A stretch of 64,000 nucleotides of DNA from Candidatus Thiothrix sulfatifontis (GCA_022828425.1 CP094685.1:3204046-3268045); one strand, 5' to 3'. Shown: positions 29,684 through 39,189, counted from the stretch's first letter. Made by a program: numbers and translations. Notes: a model not told the origin generated them from the letters alone.

Positions 29684-31096
29684 TCAAACCGCGAGCGTGC
29701 TGATAAACTGAACAGCTCGCTGAATCCGCTGCAATGCCCGTTCACGCCCGATTAATTCCAAGGTAATTTCCAGTGACGGCGAAGAAGCACTGCCCGTCAC
29801 CGCTACCCGCAACGGCGGCCCCACTTTGCCCAGTTTCAAACCTAATGTTTCGCACGCGGCTTGAATCGCGGCATGAATGTTTGCACTCTGCCAAGCAGTC
29901 AACGCCGCCAGCTCTTCATGCACCACCTGCAAATTGGCAGCCGTATCTGCTTTAAACTGCTTTTGTACCGCTGCGGCATCAAAATCCGTGAACTCTTCGT
30001 AGAAATAGCGGCTAATCGCCACCATTTCCACCAAGGTTTTCGCACGATCGCGTTGGGCATTGATAACAGCGGCTAAGGCAGGACCTTGCGAGACATCCAA
30101 GTTTTGCGCCTGCAAATGCCATTGCAATTGCGCCTCCAACGCCTCTACCGGCAATGTTTTGATATAGTGCTGATTGAGCCAGAGCAATTTTTCCGCATTG
30201 AATGCCGATGGTGCACGGTTAATCGCCTCCAACGAGAACAATTCGATCATTTCCTCCCGCGAGAAAATTTCTTGATCGCCATTCGACCAGCCCAAACGCA
30301 CCAAATAGTTCAGCAAAGCTTGTGGCAGGAAACCGTCATCGCGGTACTGCATCACACTCACCGCGCCGTGACGCTTCGACAAACGCTGTCCATCCGACCC
30401 CAAAATCATCGGCAAATGTGCAAATTTCGGCGGCTCAAAGCCCAATGCCCGCATAATATTGATCTGACGCGGGGTATTGCTGATATGGTCATCACCCCGA
30501 ATCACATGCGTCACCTGCATATCAATATCATCCACCACCACGGTCAAGTTATACGTGGGCGTGCCGTCAGAACGTGCAATGATTAAGTCATCCAGTTCGG
30601 CATTGCTGATGGTGATTGTGCCGCGCACCAAATCGTTAATTTCCACCACACCCGTTTGCGGGTTACGGAAACGGATCACCGGCTCAATACCTTCTGGCGG
30701 TGTTTCGTCCTGACGATCACGCCATAGTCCGTTGTAACGCGGATTTTCTTTACGCGCCATTTGGCCTTCGCGCATCTGCTCCAGCTCTTCCTTGCTGCAA
30801 TAGCAACGGTAAGCGTGACCACTCGCGACCAATTGCTGAATCACTTCCGCGTAACGGTCGAAGCGTTGGGTTTGGTAGAACGGGCCTTCGTCGTGCCCCA
30901 AATCCAACCATGCCATGCCTTCCAGAATCGCATCCACGGAAGCTTGCGTGGAACGTTCGCGGTCGGTGTCTTCGATACGCAAAATGAAAGTACCGCCCAT
31001 CTTGCGGGCATACAGCCAAGAAAACAGCGCGGTACGTGCGCCACCAATGTGCAAATAACCAGTCGGGCTAGGAGCAAAGCGAGTTCTGACGTTCAT
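29684..31096 (-). CDS. gltX: Glutamyl-tRNA synthetase
   Basis: A 470-residue class I synthetase that charges tRNA-Glu. The HIGH-type motif is HIGG at 16-19 ([18 protein letters not shown]) and the KMSKS-type motif is LSKRHG near residue 240. The length and the C-terminal anticodon-binding domain are those of the discriminating bacterial enzyme. It lies 1 kb upstream of two tRNA-Glu genes on the same strand. A TATTAT element at 31126-31121 on the minus strand could be its -10 box, with a weak -35. Confidence 0.98.
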   Translation of the reverse strand: MNVRTRFAPSPTGYLHIGGARTALFSWLYARKMGGTFILRIEDTDRERSTQASVDAILEGMAWLDLGHDEGPFYQTQRFDRYAEVIQQLVASGHAYRCYCSKEELEQMREGQMARKENPRYNGLWRDRQDETPPEGIEPVIRFRNPQTGVVEINDLVRGTITISNAELDDLIIARSDGTPTYNLTVVVDDIDMQVTHVIRGDDHISNTPRQINIMRALGFEPPKFAHLPMILGSDGQRLSKRHGAVSVMQYRDDGFLPQALLNYLVRLGWSNGDQEIFSREEMIELFSLEAINRAPSAFNAEKLLWLNQHYIKTLPVEALEAQLQWHLQAQNLDVSQGPALAAVINAQRDRAKTLVEMVAISRYFYEEFTDFDAAAVQKQFKADTAANLQVVHEELAALTAWQSANIHAAIQAACETLGLKLGKVGPPLRVAVTGSASSPSLEITLELIGRERALQRIQRAVQFISTLAV

Positions 31097-31225
31097 GACA
31101 TTCCAGTGATTGATTTTTAAATAATACCTTAAGCAAAACTGAACGAAAAATAACCGAAATATTCAGTTCAAATTCAGTGCCACCCTCACATAATCAGCCT
31201 CGTTCAAGGGCTAAAGGGGTAGAAG

Positions 31226-31330
31226 AATAATAACAGGGCTACGCCCCTTCTTTTTATTCCGCATTGAAGCGCCCAATAATAATAACAGGCTTCGTGTCTT
31301 GAAAGCCTTCCTTCGGGAAGGCTTTTTGTT
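31226..31330 (+). terminator. Two plus-strand terminator-like hairpins between pgpA and gltX
   Basis: GGGC-TAC-GCCC, within AAGGGG...CCCCTT, is followed by TTCTTTTTATT (31235-31257). Downstream, AAAGCCTTCC-TTCG-GGAAGGCTTT (31302-31325) has a UUCG loop and a T-rich tail. Both have their T tracts on the plus strand, although the genes on both sides are on the minus strand. The 12-base word AATAATAACAGG precedes each (31226 and 31278). No coding sequence is seen in 31097-31342. Confidence 0.6.
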
Positions 31331-31342
31331 GTCTGCGCAATC

Positions 31343-31828
31343 TTAAGCGCCAAACAATCTTGCCAACACTTGCAACGCAATCCAAGCGTAAATACCCGCC
31401 AGTATATCATCGAACATAATTCCGAAGCCGCCGGGTACATCGCGATCCACCAAGCGTATCGGCCACGGTTTCCAAATATCGAACAGGCGGAACAAGCAAA
31501 AGCCCACCACAATCCACACCCACCCAGCGGGTGCTGCCAACATGGTTAGCAAATACCCTGCAAATTCGTCCCACACAATCCCGCCGTGATCATGCACACC
31601 CAGACGCCGTGAGGATTCGCCACAAATCCAAATACCGACCAACGCCATCACCAGCAATACGGCGACATAACCCCAGAGCGGCAATTGCACCAACAACACA
31701 TACAACGGAATCGCCGCCAAGGTTCCCGCCGTGCCGGGCGCAAACGGCGATAAACCACTGCCAAACCCGAATGCCAAAAAATGGACGGGGGAAGAAAAAA
31801 CCGTTTTTGCCGTTACTGTTACGTGCAT
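31343..31828 (-). CDS. pgpA: Phosphatidylglycerophosphatase A
   Basis: A 161-residue inner-membrane enzyme that removes phosphate from phosphatidylglycerol phosphate, the last step of phosphatidylglycerol synthesis. Family marks are FGFGSGLSPFAPGTAGTLAAIP near the N-terminus, HDHGGIVWDEFAGYL (metal-binding Asp and Glu) and FDIWKPWPI. Four hydrophobic segments are visible. It starts 95 bases from the divergently read thioredoxin gene. Confidence 0.95.
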   Translation of the reverse strand: MHVTVTAKTVFSSPVHFLAFGFGSGLSPFAPGTAGTLAAIPLYVLLVQLPLWGYVAVLLVMALVGIWICGESSRRLGVHDHGGIVWDEFAGYLLTMLAAPAGWVWIVVGFCLFRLFDIWKPWPIRLVDRDVPGGFGIMFDDILAGIYAWIALQVLARLFGA

Positions 31829-31863
31829 GAGAACCCATTCCTATACGCTTAAGGCTTAGGGAT

Positions 31864-31893
31864 TATACACATCTAGCCTCAGGTCGCTATAAT
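31864..31893 (+). promoter_or_regulatory. Predicted promoter of the thioredoxin gene
   Basis: TATACA (31864-31869) and a perfect TATAAT (31888-31893) are separated by 18 bases, and lie 31 bases upstream of the start codon. Confidence 0.5.
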
Positions 31894-31923
31894 TGCGCCC
31901 CATCACTTAACCGGAAACGCACC

Positions 31924-32304
31924 ATGACCACTGACACCTTTATTTATGACATCAACGGCATTGCCGATTTTGAAGAACGGGTACTCAAAGCCTCATTACG
32001 CACCCCCGTGCTCGTCGATTTCTGGGCGGATTGGTGTGGCCCGTGCCTGTTCCTTGATCCGGTATTGAAAGCCGTTATTCCCGAATACCAGGGCAAAGTG
32101 GTACTCGCCAAACTCGATACCGAAGAAGATGAAAATATGAAACTGGCAGGTCGTAACCAAGTGCGCGGTTTTCCCACTGTCATTTTGTTTGAACAGGGTG
32201 AAGAAGTCGCCCGCTTTAGCAGCGCCCGCAACAAACCGTTCGTCAGAGATTTTATCGACACCAACAGCAAAATGCTGGCAAAAGTTAACCCCTTACATCC
32301 ATAA
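31924..32304 (+). CDS. Thioredoxin-family protein
   Basis: A 126-residue thioredoxin with the active site WCGPC (C38 and C41) and the cis-Pro loop GFPTVILF. It lacks a signal peptide and should reduce disulfides in the cytoplasm. It is slightly longer than TrxA at the N-terminus (about 15 residues). The segment after the active site (LFLDPVLKAVIPEYQGKVVLAKLDTEED) resembles the thioredoxin domain of CnoX/YbbN, but there are no TPR repeats. Its native partners cannot be told from the sequence. Confidence 0.9.
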   Translation: MTTDTFIYDINGIADFEERVLKASLRTPVLVDFWADWCGPCLFLDPVLKAVIPEYQGKVVLAKLDTEEDENMKLAGRNQVRGFPTVILFEQGEEVARFSSARNKPFVRDFIDTNSKMLAKVNPLHP

Positions 32305-32391
32305 GACTAGCGTCTTGGAATGAGTCATGCCATTATTCCGATAAAGCAATCATTAATAAAAATTATCATTAGTTGAGGGAATGGCACCACC

Positions 32392-33513
32392 ATGAAAATC
32401 CATACGCTTTCCTATACCACCACCAAAGGTTTTTCTGACAATTTGCCTGCCATGACAAGCGCACAGCAGCTTGTGCTTGTCTTTGGGGCTTCGGATTTTA
32501 TCAATCAACCCGCACCCTTTGAAGTGCTAACGGCACAATACCCAAAAGCTATTTTTATGGGATGTTCCAGTTCAGGTGAAATCCTCGCTGGTCATATTCG
32601 TGACCACAGTCTGGTCATTGCGTTGGTAGAATTTGAATCCACCACATTACGCCTCGCGCAAGTGGCTATTCACAACCCGTCAGAATCACGCACCATTGGG
32701 CGTTTTCTGGCAGATAACCTCGCGCACGACACCCTAAAAGGCATTTTTACCCTCTCAGATGGCTTAAAAGTCAACGGCAGCGAACTCACCCAAGGGTTTA
32801 ACGATGTCGTCAGTGCGGCGATCAGCGTCACCGGCGGGCTGGCAGGCGATGGCGAACGTTTCGTGAATACCTGGGTATTAAAAGACGGTAAACCCACCAG
32901 CGGCATCGTCACCGCGCTCGGCTTCTACGGCAACATTCACATCAGTCATGGCTCCAAAGGCGGTTGGAAACCTTTTGGGCCAGCCCGCGAAGTGACCCGT
33001 GCTGAAAACAACGTGTTATACGAATTAGCCGGTAAACCTGCTCTGGCTTTGTATAAAACCTACCTCGGTGAAATGGCCACCGGATTACCCGCCACCGGGC
33101 TACGCTTCCCCTTAGCCCTGAGCCGACCCGGTGAAACCAAAGAACTGGTACGCACCATCTTAGCGGTTGATGAAGCCACGCAATCGCTCACCTTTGCCGG
33201 AGACATTCCCGTCGGCTCGCAAGCGCAATTAATGCGGGCAAATTTGGAACAATTGGTGGAAGGTGCTGAAGATGCCGCGTTAATGTGCAATGCCGACACC
33301 GACAAAACCGTGCTGTGCATTGCGATCAGTTGCGTCGGGCGGCGCATGGTCATGGGCGCAGATGCTGAGGAAGAAGTCGAAGCAGTGCTCGATAATCTAC
33401 CGGAAAATACCACCCAGATTGGTTTTTATTCCTACGGCGAAATTTCACCGTTTTCCAAAGGCAATTGTGATCTGCACAATCAGACGATGACGCTGACCAC
33501 GCTGTATGAGTGA
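32392..33513 (+). CDS. FIST-domain sensory protein
   Basis: A 373-residue protein with FIST N (about 25-215) and FIST C (about 220-360) domains. Visible marks are [15 protein letters not shown], the glycine-rich [12 protein letters not shown] and, near the end, [17 protein letters not shown] proteins are thought to bind small ligands such as amino acids and to act as sensory input modules. No membrane segment or output domain is present. The stop overlaps the start of the next gene, a hybrid histidine kinase without its own obvious sensor, by eight bases, so the two probably form one signalling unit. Confidence 0.92.
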   Translation: MKIHTLSYTTTKGFSDNLPAMTSAQQLVLVFGASDFINQPAPFEVLTAQYPKAIFMGCSSSGEILAGHIRDHSLVIALVEFESTTLRLAQVAIHNPSESRTIGRFLADNLAHDTLKGIFTLSDGLKVNGSELTQGFNDVVSAAISVTGGLAGDGERFVNTWVLKDGKPTSGIVTALGFYGNIHISHGSKGGWKPFGPAREVTRAENNVLYELAGKPALALYKTYLGEMATGLPATGLRFPLALSRPGETKELVRTILAVDEATQSLTFAGDIPVGSQAQLMRANLEQLVEGAEDAALMCNADTDKTVLCIAISCVGRRMVMGADAEEEVEAVLDNLPENTTQIGFYSYGEISPFSKGNCDLHNQTMTLTTLYE

Positions 33514-34897
33514 TTACGACCGCACGCTTAACCGGCAGTTACGCAGTCTGGGGTTAAACCCAGAAGCTCCCCCTGACGCTGCCAGTTGGCGTGCCTTCCT
33601 GAATCGGATCAGTCACACCTACGATGATCACAAACAAGCCTACTATGTGCTGGAACGTTCGTTAGAAGTATCTTCGCAGGAAATGCTGGCGCTCAATGCC
33701 ACGCTCCAACAGGAATCGCAGGAAAAAATTCGCGCTCTGCAACAATCCAAGGAAAAATCGCGCTTCCTCGCCAATATGAGCCATGAAATCCGCACCCCCA
33801 TGAACGGCGTCTTGGGGATGCTGGATATTCTCGCCAAAACCCCACTAGACCCACAGCAGCAAGAATACCTGCACACTGCCTACAGCTCCTCCGAAATCTT
33901 ATTGGATGTCATCAACGCGGTGCTGGATCTTTCCAAAATCGAATCCGGGAAGCTGGCACTGGAACGCATCCCCTTTAACATGCACAAACTCGCCGCCGAT
34001 ATGGTGCTGTTATTCAGTGGCTCTGCGACCAAAAAACACCTAACGCTAAGCAGCCAAATACTCAATGACTGCCACGCATGGTTTTACGGCGACCCCATTC
34101 GCCTGAAACAAGTGCTGGGGAATTTATTGGGCAATGCGGTGAAATTCACCACCAGCGGCACAGTAGCGCTATACATCGAAGCCTTGCAACAACAACCCGA
34201 ACAAACCACTCTGCGTTTATTGGTTGCGGACACTGGCCCCGGTATTCATCCGGCACAACAGGAAGCGCTCTTCAATGCCTTCAATCAAGCGGATGAGTCC
34301 ACTACCCGCCTCTACGGTGGCACGGGATTAGGGCTAACCATCGCGCAAGAATTAGTACACCTCATGGGAGGTTGTATTCGGATAAAATCCACATCAGGGC
34401 AAGGCAGTACCTTCTATTTTGACCTCACCCTCACTAAACATCACTTCGTCAGCAACCCCGATGCTGATCATCCACACGCCACAACTGACCCTTCTGCCAA
34501 TAGCGTATTGAAAGGACATATTCTGCTGGTTGAAGATAATCTGGTGAATATTAAAGTGGCGCAAGTCATGCTTACCAAACTGGGCATGGGCTTCGATATT
34601 GCGATGGATGGGCATGAAGCGGTCGCTATGTTGGCTAACAATCGCTACGACTTGGTACTAATGGATTGCCAATTACCCAGCATGGATGGCTACGAAGCCA
34701 CCCGCCAATTCCGCCAAATGGAGCAAGCACAGCAAACACCGCGCACTCCGGTGGTTGCGCTCACTGCCAACGCCATGCAGGGCGACCGCGAAAACTGCTT
34801 GCAAGCGGGCATGGATGATTACATGACCAAACCCATTTCCATGGCAAGCTTGCGGCAAAAACTGCAACAATGGCTGACACCAACCCTCACGTCTTAA
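33506..34897 (+). CDS. Hybrid sensor histidine kinase/response regulator
   Basis: A 463-residue soluble kinase. After a short N-terminal coiled coil (about 40-85) come the HisKA domain ([16 protein letters not shown]93), the HATPase domain ([36 protein letters not shown]) and a C-terminal receiver with D387 in [17 protein letters not shown] and K in MTKPI. There is no membrane segment and no PAS or other input domain. The gene overlaps the FIST gene, so FIST is the likely input. The onward phosphotransfer protein (Hpt) is not encoded nearby. Confidence 0.95.
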   Translation: MSDYDRTLNRQLRSLGLNPEAPPDAASWRAFLNRISHTYDDHKQAYYVLERSLEVSSQEMLALNATLQQESQEKIRALQQSKEKSRFLANMSHEIRTPMNGVLGMLDILAKTPLDPQQQEYLHTAYSSSEILLDVINAVLDLSKIESGKLALERIPFNMHKLAADMVLLFSGSATKKHLTLSSQILNDCHAWFYGDPIRLKQVLGNLLGNAVKFTTSGTVALYIEALQQQPEQTTLRLLVADTGPGIHPAQQEALFNAFNQADESTTRLYGGTGLGLTIAQELVHLMGGCIRIKSTSGQGSTFYFDLTLTKHHFVSNPDADHPHATTDPSANSVLKGHILLVEDNLVNIKVAQVMLTKLGMGFDIAMDGHEAVAMLANNRYDLVLMDCQLPSMDGYEATRQFRQMEQAQQTPRTPVVALTANAMQGDRENCLQAGMDDYMTKPISMASLRQKLQQWLTPTLTS

Positions 34898-35042
34898 AAT
34901 GTTCATCCCCTGTTAGCATCGCAGGATTATGCTGATACTGCGTGAAGAAAAACCAAAATTCTGACGTAATGCTGTCAACGTTGCCTCGGAATTCGCGTTA
35001 ATCCCTTTCACCGACAACAAATCAACCAAACAGGGGTGCATT

Positions 35043-35309
35043 ATGAACAAAATGATTTTATCAGCGCTAAGCATTGCCGTATTACTCAGCGCAGGAAACG
35101 CGGCTGCCGCAACTGACCCAGATTTCAAACGCTTGGATACTAACAAAGATGGGCTAATTTCTTGGCCGGAATACGCCGCCAAAAATCCCAAATCCGGCAG
35201 ACTCGACCCGCGCCGCATTTTCGACAATGTGGATACTAACCGTGACGGCTATATCGATCCGGCGGAATTTGCCGAGATGAAACGCCGCCGTGATAACCGC
35301 AAGCCGTAG
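35043..35309 (+). CDS. Secreted EF-hand protein
   Basis: An 88-residue protein with a signal peptide (about 1-23, ending NAAAA) and two EF-hand loops, DTNKDGLISWPEY and DTNRDGYIDPAEF. Both keep the calcium ligands at positions 1, 3, 5, 7, 9 and 12. It should bind calcium in the periplasm. The C-terminus is basic (KRRRDNRKP). No partner is evident nearby. Confidence 0.85.
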   Translation: MNKMILSALSIAVLLSAGNAAAATDPDFKRLDTNKDGLISWPEYAAKNPKSGRLDPRRIFDNVDTNRDGYIDPAEFAEMKRRRDNRKP

Positions 35310-35402
35310 ATGCGGCTATTCCTCATGGAATCTGACGTTTATTTATTTTGGGCAACAGGTAGAATGTAATCATCATCACTAAACCATAATGAGGATTATC
35401 GC

Positions 35403-35738
35403 ATGAGCGCATTAGACCGTATCGACCAAGCCGTTAAAAGCAACCCCGTCGTCATTTTCATGAAGGGCACACCGAAAATGCCACAATGTGGGTTTTCCAG
35501 CCGCGCATCCCAAGCATTAATGGCGTGCGGCGAAGAGTTTGCTTACGTGAACGTATTGAGTGACCCGGAAATTTTCCAAGATTTACCACAATACGCGAAC
35601 TGGCCGACGTTCCCGCAAGTGTATATCAACGGCGAATTGATCGGCGGCTGCGACATTACGCTGGAAATGTACCAAAACGGTGAATTACAGAAAATGGTTA
35701 AAGAAGCCATGCAGGGTAATTCAGGCGAAGCGGCTTAA
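35403..35738 (+). CDS. grxD: Monothiol glutaredoxin, Grx4 type
   Basis: A 111-residue protein with the CGFS active site (C29, in KMPQCGFSSRA) that binds and transfers [2Fe-2S] clusters with glutathione. WPTFPQVYINGELIGGCDI is the conserved glutathione-binding part. The length is that of E. coli GrxD. It is followed after 17 bases by the right end of a TnpB-type mobile element. Confidence 0.97.
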   Translation: MSALDRIDQAVKSNPVVIFMKGTPKMPQCGFSSRASQALMACGEEFAYVNVLSDPEIFQDLPQYANWPTFPQVYINGELIGGCDITLEMYQNGELQKMVKEAMQGNSGEAA

Positions 35739-35755
35739 TCAGCCACACTGAGCAC

Positions 35756-36980
35756 TTGACATCCTCCCCGCCCTAAAGGACGGGGATTCCTCCTGCGAGA
35801 CGGCAATGTCCTGCCGCGAGAATGTTCTTGGCTGCATTGACATCTCTGTCATGCAATGATCCACAGTCGGGGCAAGTCCATTCTCTTATTCCAAGTCCTG
35901 TTCTACCTTTCGGACTGTTGACGGAAATGCTTCCGCAACACGAACAGGCTTGGGTACTGTACGCTTCGTTGACTTCCAGAAACACGCCTTGCATCGCTTT
36001 CGATTTTGCATCAAGTTGTGTTTTCAGCATGAACCAGCCTGCGTCCAAGACGCTTTTCGCCATTTTGGTTTTGATTAAGGCTTTACTGCTGACGTTGCCG
36101 ACAACGATTAATGAATGCTCACGCACCAATTGGGTGGTGAACTGGTGGATAGCATCGGCTCTACGGTTTTTGACTTTGGCATGAATAGCCTTGACGCGCT
36201 GCTTTTTGTTGGCACGTTGGGCAATACCCAATTGTTTTTGGGCGTTGCGGTAGAATTGATTGGCTTGAAGTTTCTCGCCATTGCTACAGGTGGCGTAGTC
36301 TTTTAAGCCAAGGTCAATGCCGACTTCACCGCGCCCCGACGGCTTCAATCAACGGGCACTTGCACCACCACATTGAAATACCAGCGACCACGGGAATCCT
36401 CGGTGAAGGAGCCAGAACGGAAGGCGTATTGTGACAAGCCATAGCTGTCCCATACCTTGAAATGGTGCTTGTTGTAGCGCACTTGTCCGTCTTTCCACAC
36501 GGCTGCACCCGACTTGAACGGTATCCAGCCCAACGAACGGCGGCTACCGCCTGATACACGCCAGCGTAGCTTATCTTTCTTGAATTGCTTACGGGCTTTG
36601 GCGTGGGCTTCGGTCACTTCTTGAACAGTTTGCGAGTGGAGAGTGAAGCCGCGTGCTTTCTTGAATGCCGCTTGGCTCTTGGCGAGATCGAAGGCGGTGA
36701 AATTATTTCTGAGGTAGCCGACTTCTGGCACGGCTATGTAGCTGTATTCTGCCGTGATAGCGTTGGCTTCGTTCCACACCTGATTGCACTCAAACGCCCA
36801 CTGCTTTAGCACGGGTGCGTGTTTGTCGCGGATGCGGACTTTGAGGGTTTTCAGGGTAGTGGTAACGGGTTTCATGAGGTAGAGTGTAGCGGCATTACGG
36901 CAAAAAACCACTGCATGGATGACTCTTCATCAGAGGTAGCCGAAGACACTTATATCCCCGTCCTGAAGGACGAGGTTTTA
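35756..36980 (-). mobile_element. TnpB-only IS200/IS605-type element (IS1341-like)
   Basis: The element lacks tnpA and has subterminal hairpins typical of this group. On the plus strand the right-end hairpin is CCCCGCCCTAAAGGACGGGG (35766-35785), and reading minus the end is GGATGTCAA. The left-end hairpin is CCCCGTCCTGAAGGACGAGG (36956-36975). There are no long inverted repeats or target duplication, as expected for single-strand transposition. The left edge is uncertain by several bases. The right end of such elements often encodes the TnpB guide RNA (omega RNA), which would cover roughly 35756-35900. It would need a TnpA in trans to move. Confidence 0.85.
35773..36875 (-). pseudogene. tnpB: tnpB, RNA-guided nuclease gene broken by a frameshift
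   Basis: The 5' part (36875-36345, starting MKPVTTTLKTLKVRIRDKH) ends at TGA after VVVQVPVD. The rest (to 35773) continues in another frame with GRGEVGIDLGLKDYATCSNG, which carries the first RuvC Asp. The zinc-ribbon cysteines (CSCCG and CPDCG) and the last RuvC motif HDRDVNAAKN are intact. At the usual second RuvC position the sequence reads LIVVGNVSS, with G-N where many TnpBs have E-D; a subgroup of TnpB is known to differ here. One frameshift near 36340-36356 separates the parts. Both parts are otherwise well kept, so the break is recent, a sequencing error, or bypassed. Confidence 0.85.
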
Positions 36981-36994
36981 CGCGATTACTGATA

Positions 36995-37022
36995 AAAAGG
37001 GCTTGAATATCAAGCCCTTTTG
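36995..37022 (-). terminator. Intrinsic terminator after the DUF2384-type gene
   Basis: AAAAGGGCTTGA pairs with TCAAGCCCTTTT around ATA (36995-37021). In the minus sense it is followed by a T-rich tail, just after the stop at 37029. Confidence 0.85.
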
Positions 37023-37028
37023 CATCAA

Positions 37029-37466
37029 CTAGGCTGCTGCTGCCTTCTTTTCTTCAGCCGCTGCATGAAGCGCATCGTTGATTGCGTAACCGTAAGCGCA
37101 ATCCACTTCAATTCTGACCCGCATTAAACCATCATCCCCCTCATCCAACATCACCGCTAAGGGATTACGACGCTGGAAACGGCGGTGCGGCTTGCTCAAC
37201 CACATCACCCGCATCTGGCTGCTAAACGGAAACGTGGTGCGCAAGGCATCGGCAATGCCCACAATATGATCAATGCGATTCATCATTTCGGTGGTTTGCG
37301 GGAAGGTTTTATCGCCTTGACGGTATTGCTGCAAATGGCGCGGGCGCACTTCTTCGCCCAACTGCAAAATCGCCAGCATCTCATCCGCGCTGATCTTCCA
37401 TTCATCCATATGATTGAGGACAGCTCGCGTTAAAGCACTCATCTCTTCGCTTGAAAAGGTTTGCAT
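37029..37466 (-). CDS. DUF2384-like (Xre/MbcA/ParS-type) protein
   Basis: A 145-residue protein. The first half is helical, with a helix-turn-helix-like stretch (WKISADEMLAILQLGEEVRPRHLQQYRQGDKTFPQTTEMMNRIDHIVGI). The second half has MWLSKPHRRFQRRNPLAVMLDEG, which matches the toxin-binding motif of the MbcA/ParS/Xre antitoxin family (W...P...F....P...L). No RES-type toxin is encoded next to it. The partner upstream is an unrelated 92-residue protein, two bases away, so the pair may do something other than classical toxin neutralisation. The tail EEKKAAAA is low complexity. Confidence 0.6.
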   Translation of the reverse strand: MQTFSSEEMSALTRAVLNHMDEWKISADEMLAILQLGEEVRPRHLQQYRQGDKTFPQTTEMMNRIDHIVGIADALRTTFPFSSQMRVMWLSKPHRRFQRRNPLAVMLDEGDDGLMRVRIEVDCAYGYAINDALHAAAEEKKAAAA

Positions 37467-37468
37467 GG

Positions 37469-37747
37469 TTAATCCCTCTTTTTCAGACCAGCAATCGACA
37501 CCACTTTCGTCGCGCTGACTTCATCAATAAAGTGCGGACGCTCTTCACTCACCCCAGCCAATTGCGCCAATTCACGCTCACGCGCTGCAATCAAATCAAA
37601 GCATTTTTTCACGTCCTCAACCGTCGCATCGGATAAAGGGTAACGCACGGCTGAATCTGAAGGGGTTAAATCGCGAATAATGCCGCCGAGGGTTTTACGC
37701 ATCGCCATCAGGATACGTTTTTCTGTGGAGAACTGTTCTGCTGACAT
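37469..37747 (-). CDS. Protein of unknown function, partner of the DUF2384-like gene
   Basis: A 92-residue protein starting MSAEQFSTEKRILMAMRKTLGGIIRD. It has a basic N-terminal helix, a segment RYPLSDATVEDVKKCFDLIAARERELAQLAG and a tail KVVSIAGLKKRD. No membrane segment or signal peptide is seen. I prefer the ATG at 37747; the ORF can be extended ten codons upstream without a better ribosome binding site. It ends two bases before the DUF2384-like gene, so the two are probably cotranslated. I do not recognise the family. Confidence 0.6.
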   Translation of the reverse strand: MSAEQFSTEKRILMAMRKTLGGIIRDLTPSDSAVRYPLSDATVEDVKKCFDLIAARERELAQLAGVSEERPHFIDEVSATKVVSIAGLKKRD

Positions 37748-37843
37748 AATAATTCTGGCCTGCCTGTGACGCTGCAAAATAATAAGATTATCTTAACAGC
37801 TAAGCCAATACCATACCACCAAGATGGGGATTGCGCGGTGCTC

Positions 37844-38581
37844 TCAAGCAGTCACGGCGGCGACAAACAAACCAACCGCTTCCAATAACACAATACTCGC
37901 GCCAATAGACTCCCAGGTTAGCCCGCCACTCGTCTGTTTGAGGCGTAAACGAATCAGCAACAGCAACACAAACACCCCCAATAACGGGATTCCTGCCACC
38001 AATGCGATCGGTAATGCCAACAATAACCAAATAAACAAGGCAACGTAGGGAAATTCAACCCGAAAATCTTGCGCCAGCGTTTGCCCCGGCGCACTCGGCG
38101 TGAACCCAATCAATGCCGCCACTAACAGACGTGCCGCCAGCGGTGCCATCATAATGTACAGCCACAGTTTGTATTCAATCAGCACCGAGAGCGCTGAAAA
38201 CTTAACCATCATCACCAGCGCCATGACCCCCATGACACCGAAATGCGGCATCGGCAACTGCGCCGCCTCTGCATCATCCGCTATAGCGGCACTTCGCCCA
38301 CCAAACAACCACACATTAATGCTACGCGCCAACGCATCCAAATGATGCAACTCACTGATAAACAACCAAGCTGTCAGTAAAATCACCGACGCCAACATCG
38401 GTTCAATGCCTTGCAAACGCCATGCGGTTAGAGCAAGTAACCCGCCCATTAACGCCCCAATCACCGGAAACCAAATCAGACCACGCCCTTTTTCTTCCGC
38501 CGAAAACGTGGCAATGGGCGGTGCTGGCAATAATGTCAACACCCGCAACGCCACCTGAAAAGAACGCAGCACGGCTTTCAT
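37844..38581 (-). CDS. cobS: Adenosylcobinamide-GDP ribazoletransferase (cobalamin synthase)
   Basis: A 245-residue inner-membrane enzyme that joins adenosylcobinamide-GDP and alpha-ribazole (or its phosphate) to give adenosylcobalamin. The N-terminal RSFQVALRVLTLLPAPPI, WFPVIGALMGGLL and the DALARSI-type metal-binding motif in HHLDALARSINVW are visible; five to six membrane helices follow. I start at the ATG at 38581, whose first base is shared with the cobC stop (TAATG). No other cobalamin genes are in the window, so it may serve nucleotide-loop assembly or salvage. Confidence 0.92.
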   Translation of the reverse strand: MKAVLRSFQVALRVLTLLPAPPIATFSAEEKGRGLIWFPVIGALMGGLLALTAWRLQGIEPMLASVILLTAWLFISELHHLDALARSINVWLFGGRSAAIADDAEAAQLPMPHFGVMGVMALVMMVKFSALSVLIEYKLWLYIMMAPLAARLLVAALIGFTPSAPGQTLAQDFRVEFPYVALFIWLLLALPIALVAGIPLLGVFVLLLLIRLRLKQTSGGLTWESIGASIVLLEAVGLFVAAVTA

Positions 38582-39189
38582 TATCCGCAACCGTGTGCCA
38601 ATAAACTGGCCCATTCACCGCTACGGTCACGCAATACCCGCAAGCGGGTCAACGCGCCGTACTCAATGTTCAAGGCCAGCAAGCGCTCATCCGACATTTG
38701 CAATACGTGCGCGATAATCACCCGAATCACCAAGGCATGAGTCACCACCAGCACCCGTTCGCCTCGGTAGGCACGTCCCATTTCTGTCCATGCATCCAAC
38801 ACACGGGCGCGAAAATCGCCAAAGCTTTCGCCGCCCGGTGGCGATACTTGTGCCGGATTCAGCCACCATTGCGCCAACTCTTCGGGATGCGTCGTCATCA
38901 CGTCTTGCGGATTACGCCCTTCCCATTCCCCAAAATGGATTTCCCGCAGGCGTTCATCGCGCACCAGCGGTAAATCCTGTTTTTGCGCAAACCATTCGGC
39001 AAAAGCAGCACATTGCATCCGAGGTGAAGTAACCACGGCATCCCAATCTGGACTGGCGCGACCGAAAGCTTGTTTGAGCTGCTTCCAACTGGCTTTGGTG
39101 AGCGGAGTATCGAGTTCACCACAGAACACATCCCCCGCTTCCACCGCACCGTGTTGCAATAAGCCAATGTGAGTAAAATTATTGGCCAC
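38581..39189 (-). CDS. cobC: Alpha-ribazole phosphatase-like histidine phosphatase
   Basis: A 202-residue histidine phosphatase. In most of this family the N-terminal motif is RHG; here it reads LLQHGAVEAG, with Gln in place of the Arg before the catalytic His. The remaining core is present (SPRMQCAAFAEWFA, REIHFGEWEGR, VVTHALVIRVII with the second His). Its overlap with cobS supports the alpha-ribazole-5-phosphate phosphatase role. The Arg-to-Gln change could reduce activity. The GTG start shares its first base with the greA stop (TAGTG). Confidence 0.85.
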   Translation of the reverse strand: MANNFTHIGLLQHGAVEAGDVFCGELDTPLTKASWKQLKQAFGRASPDWDAVVTSPRMQCAAFAEWFAQKQDLPLVRDERLREIHFGEWEGRNPQDVMTTHPEELAQWWLNPAQVSPPGGESFGDFRARVLDAWTEMGRAYRGERVLVVTHALVIRVIIAHVLQMSDERLLALNIEYGALTRLRVLRDRSGEWASLLAHGCG

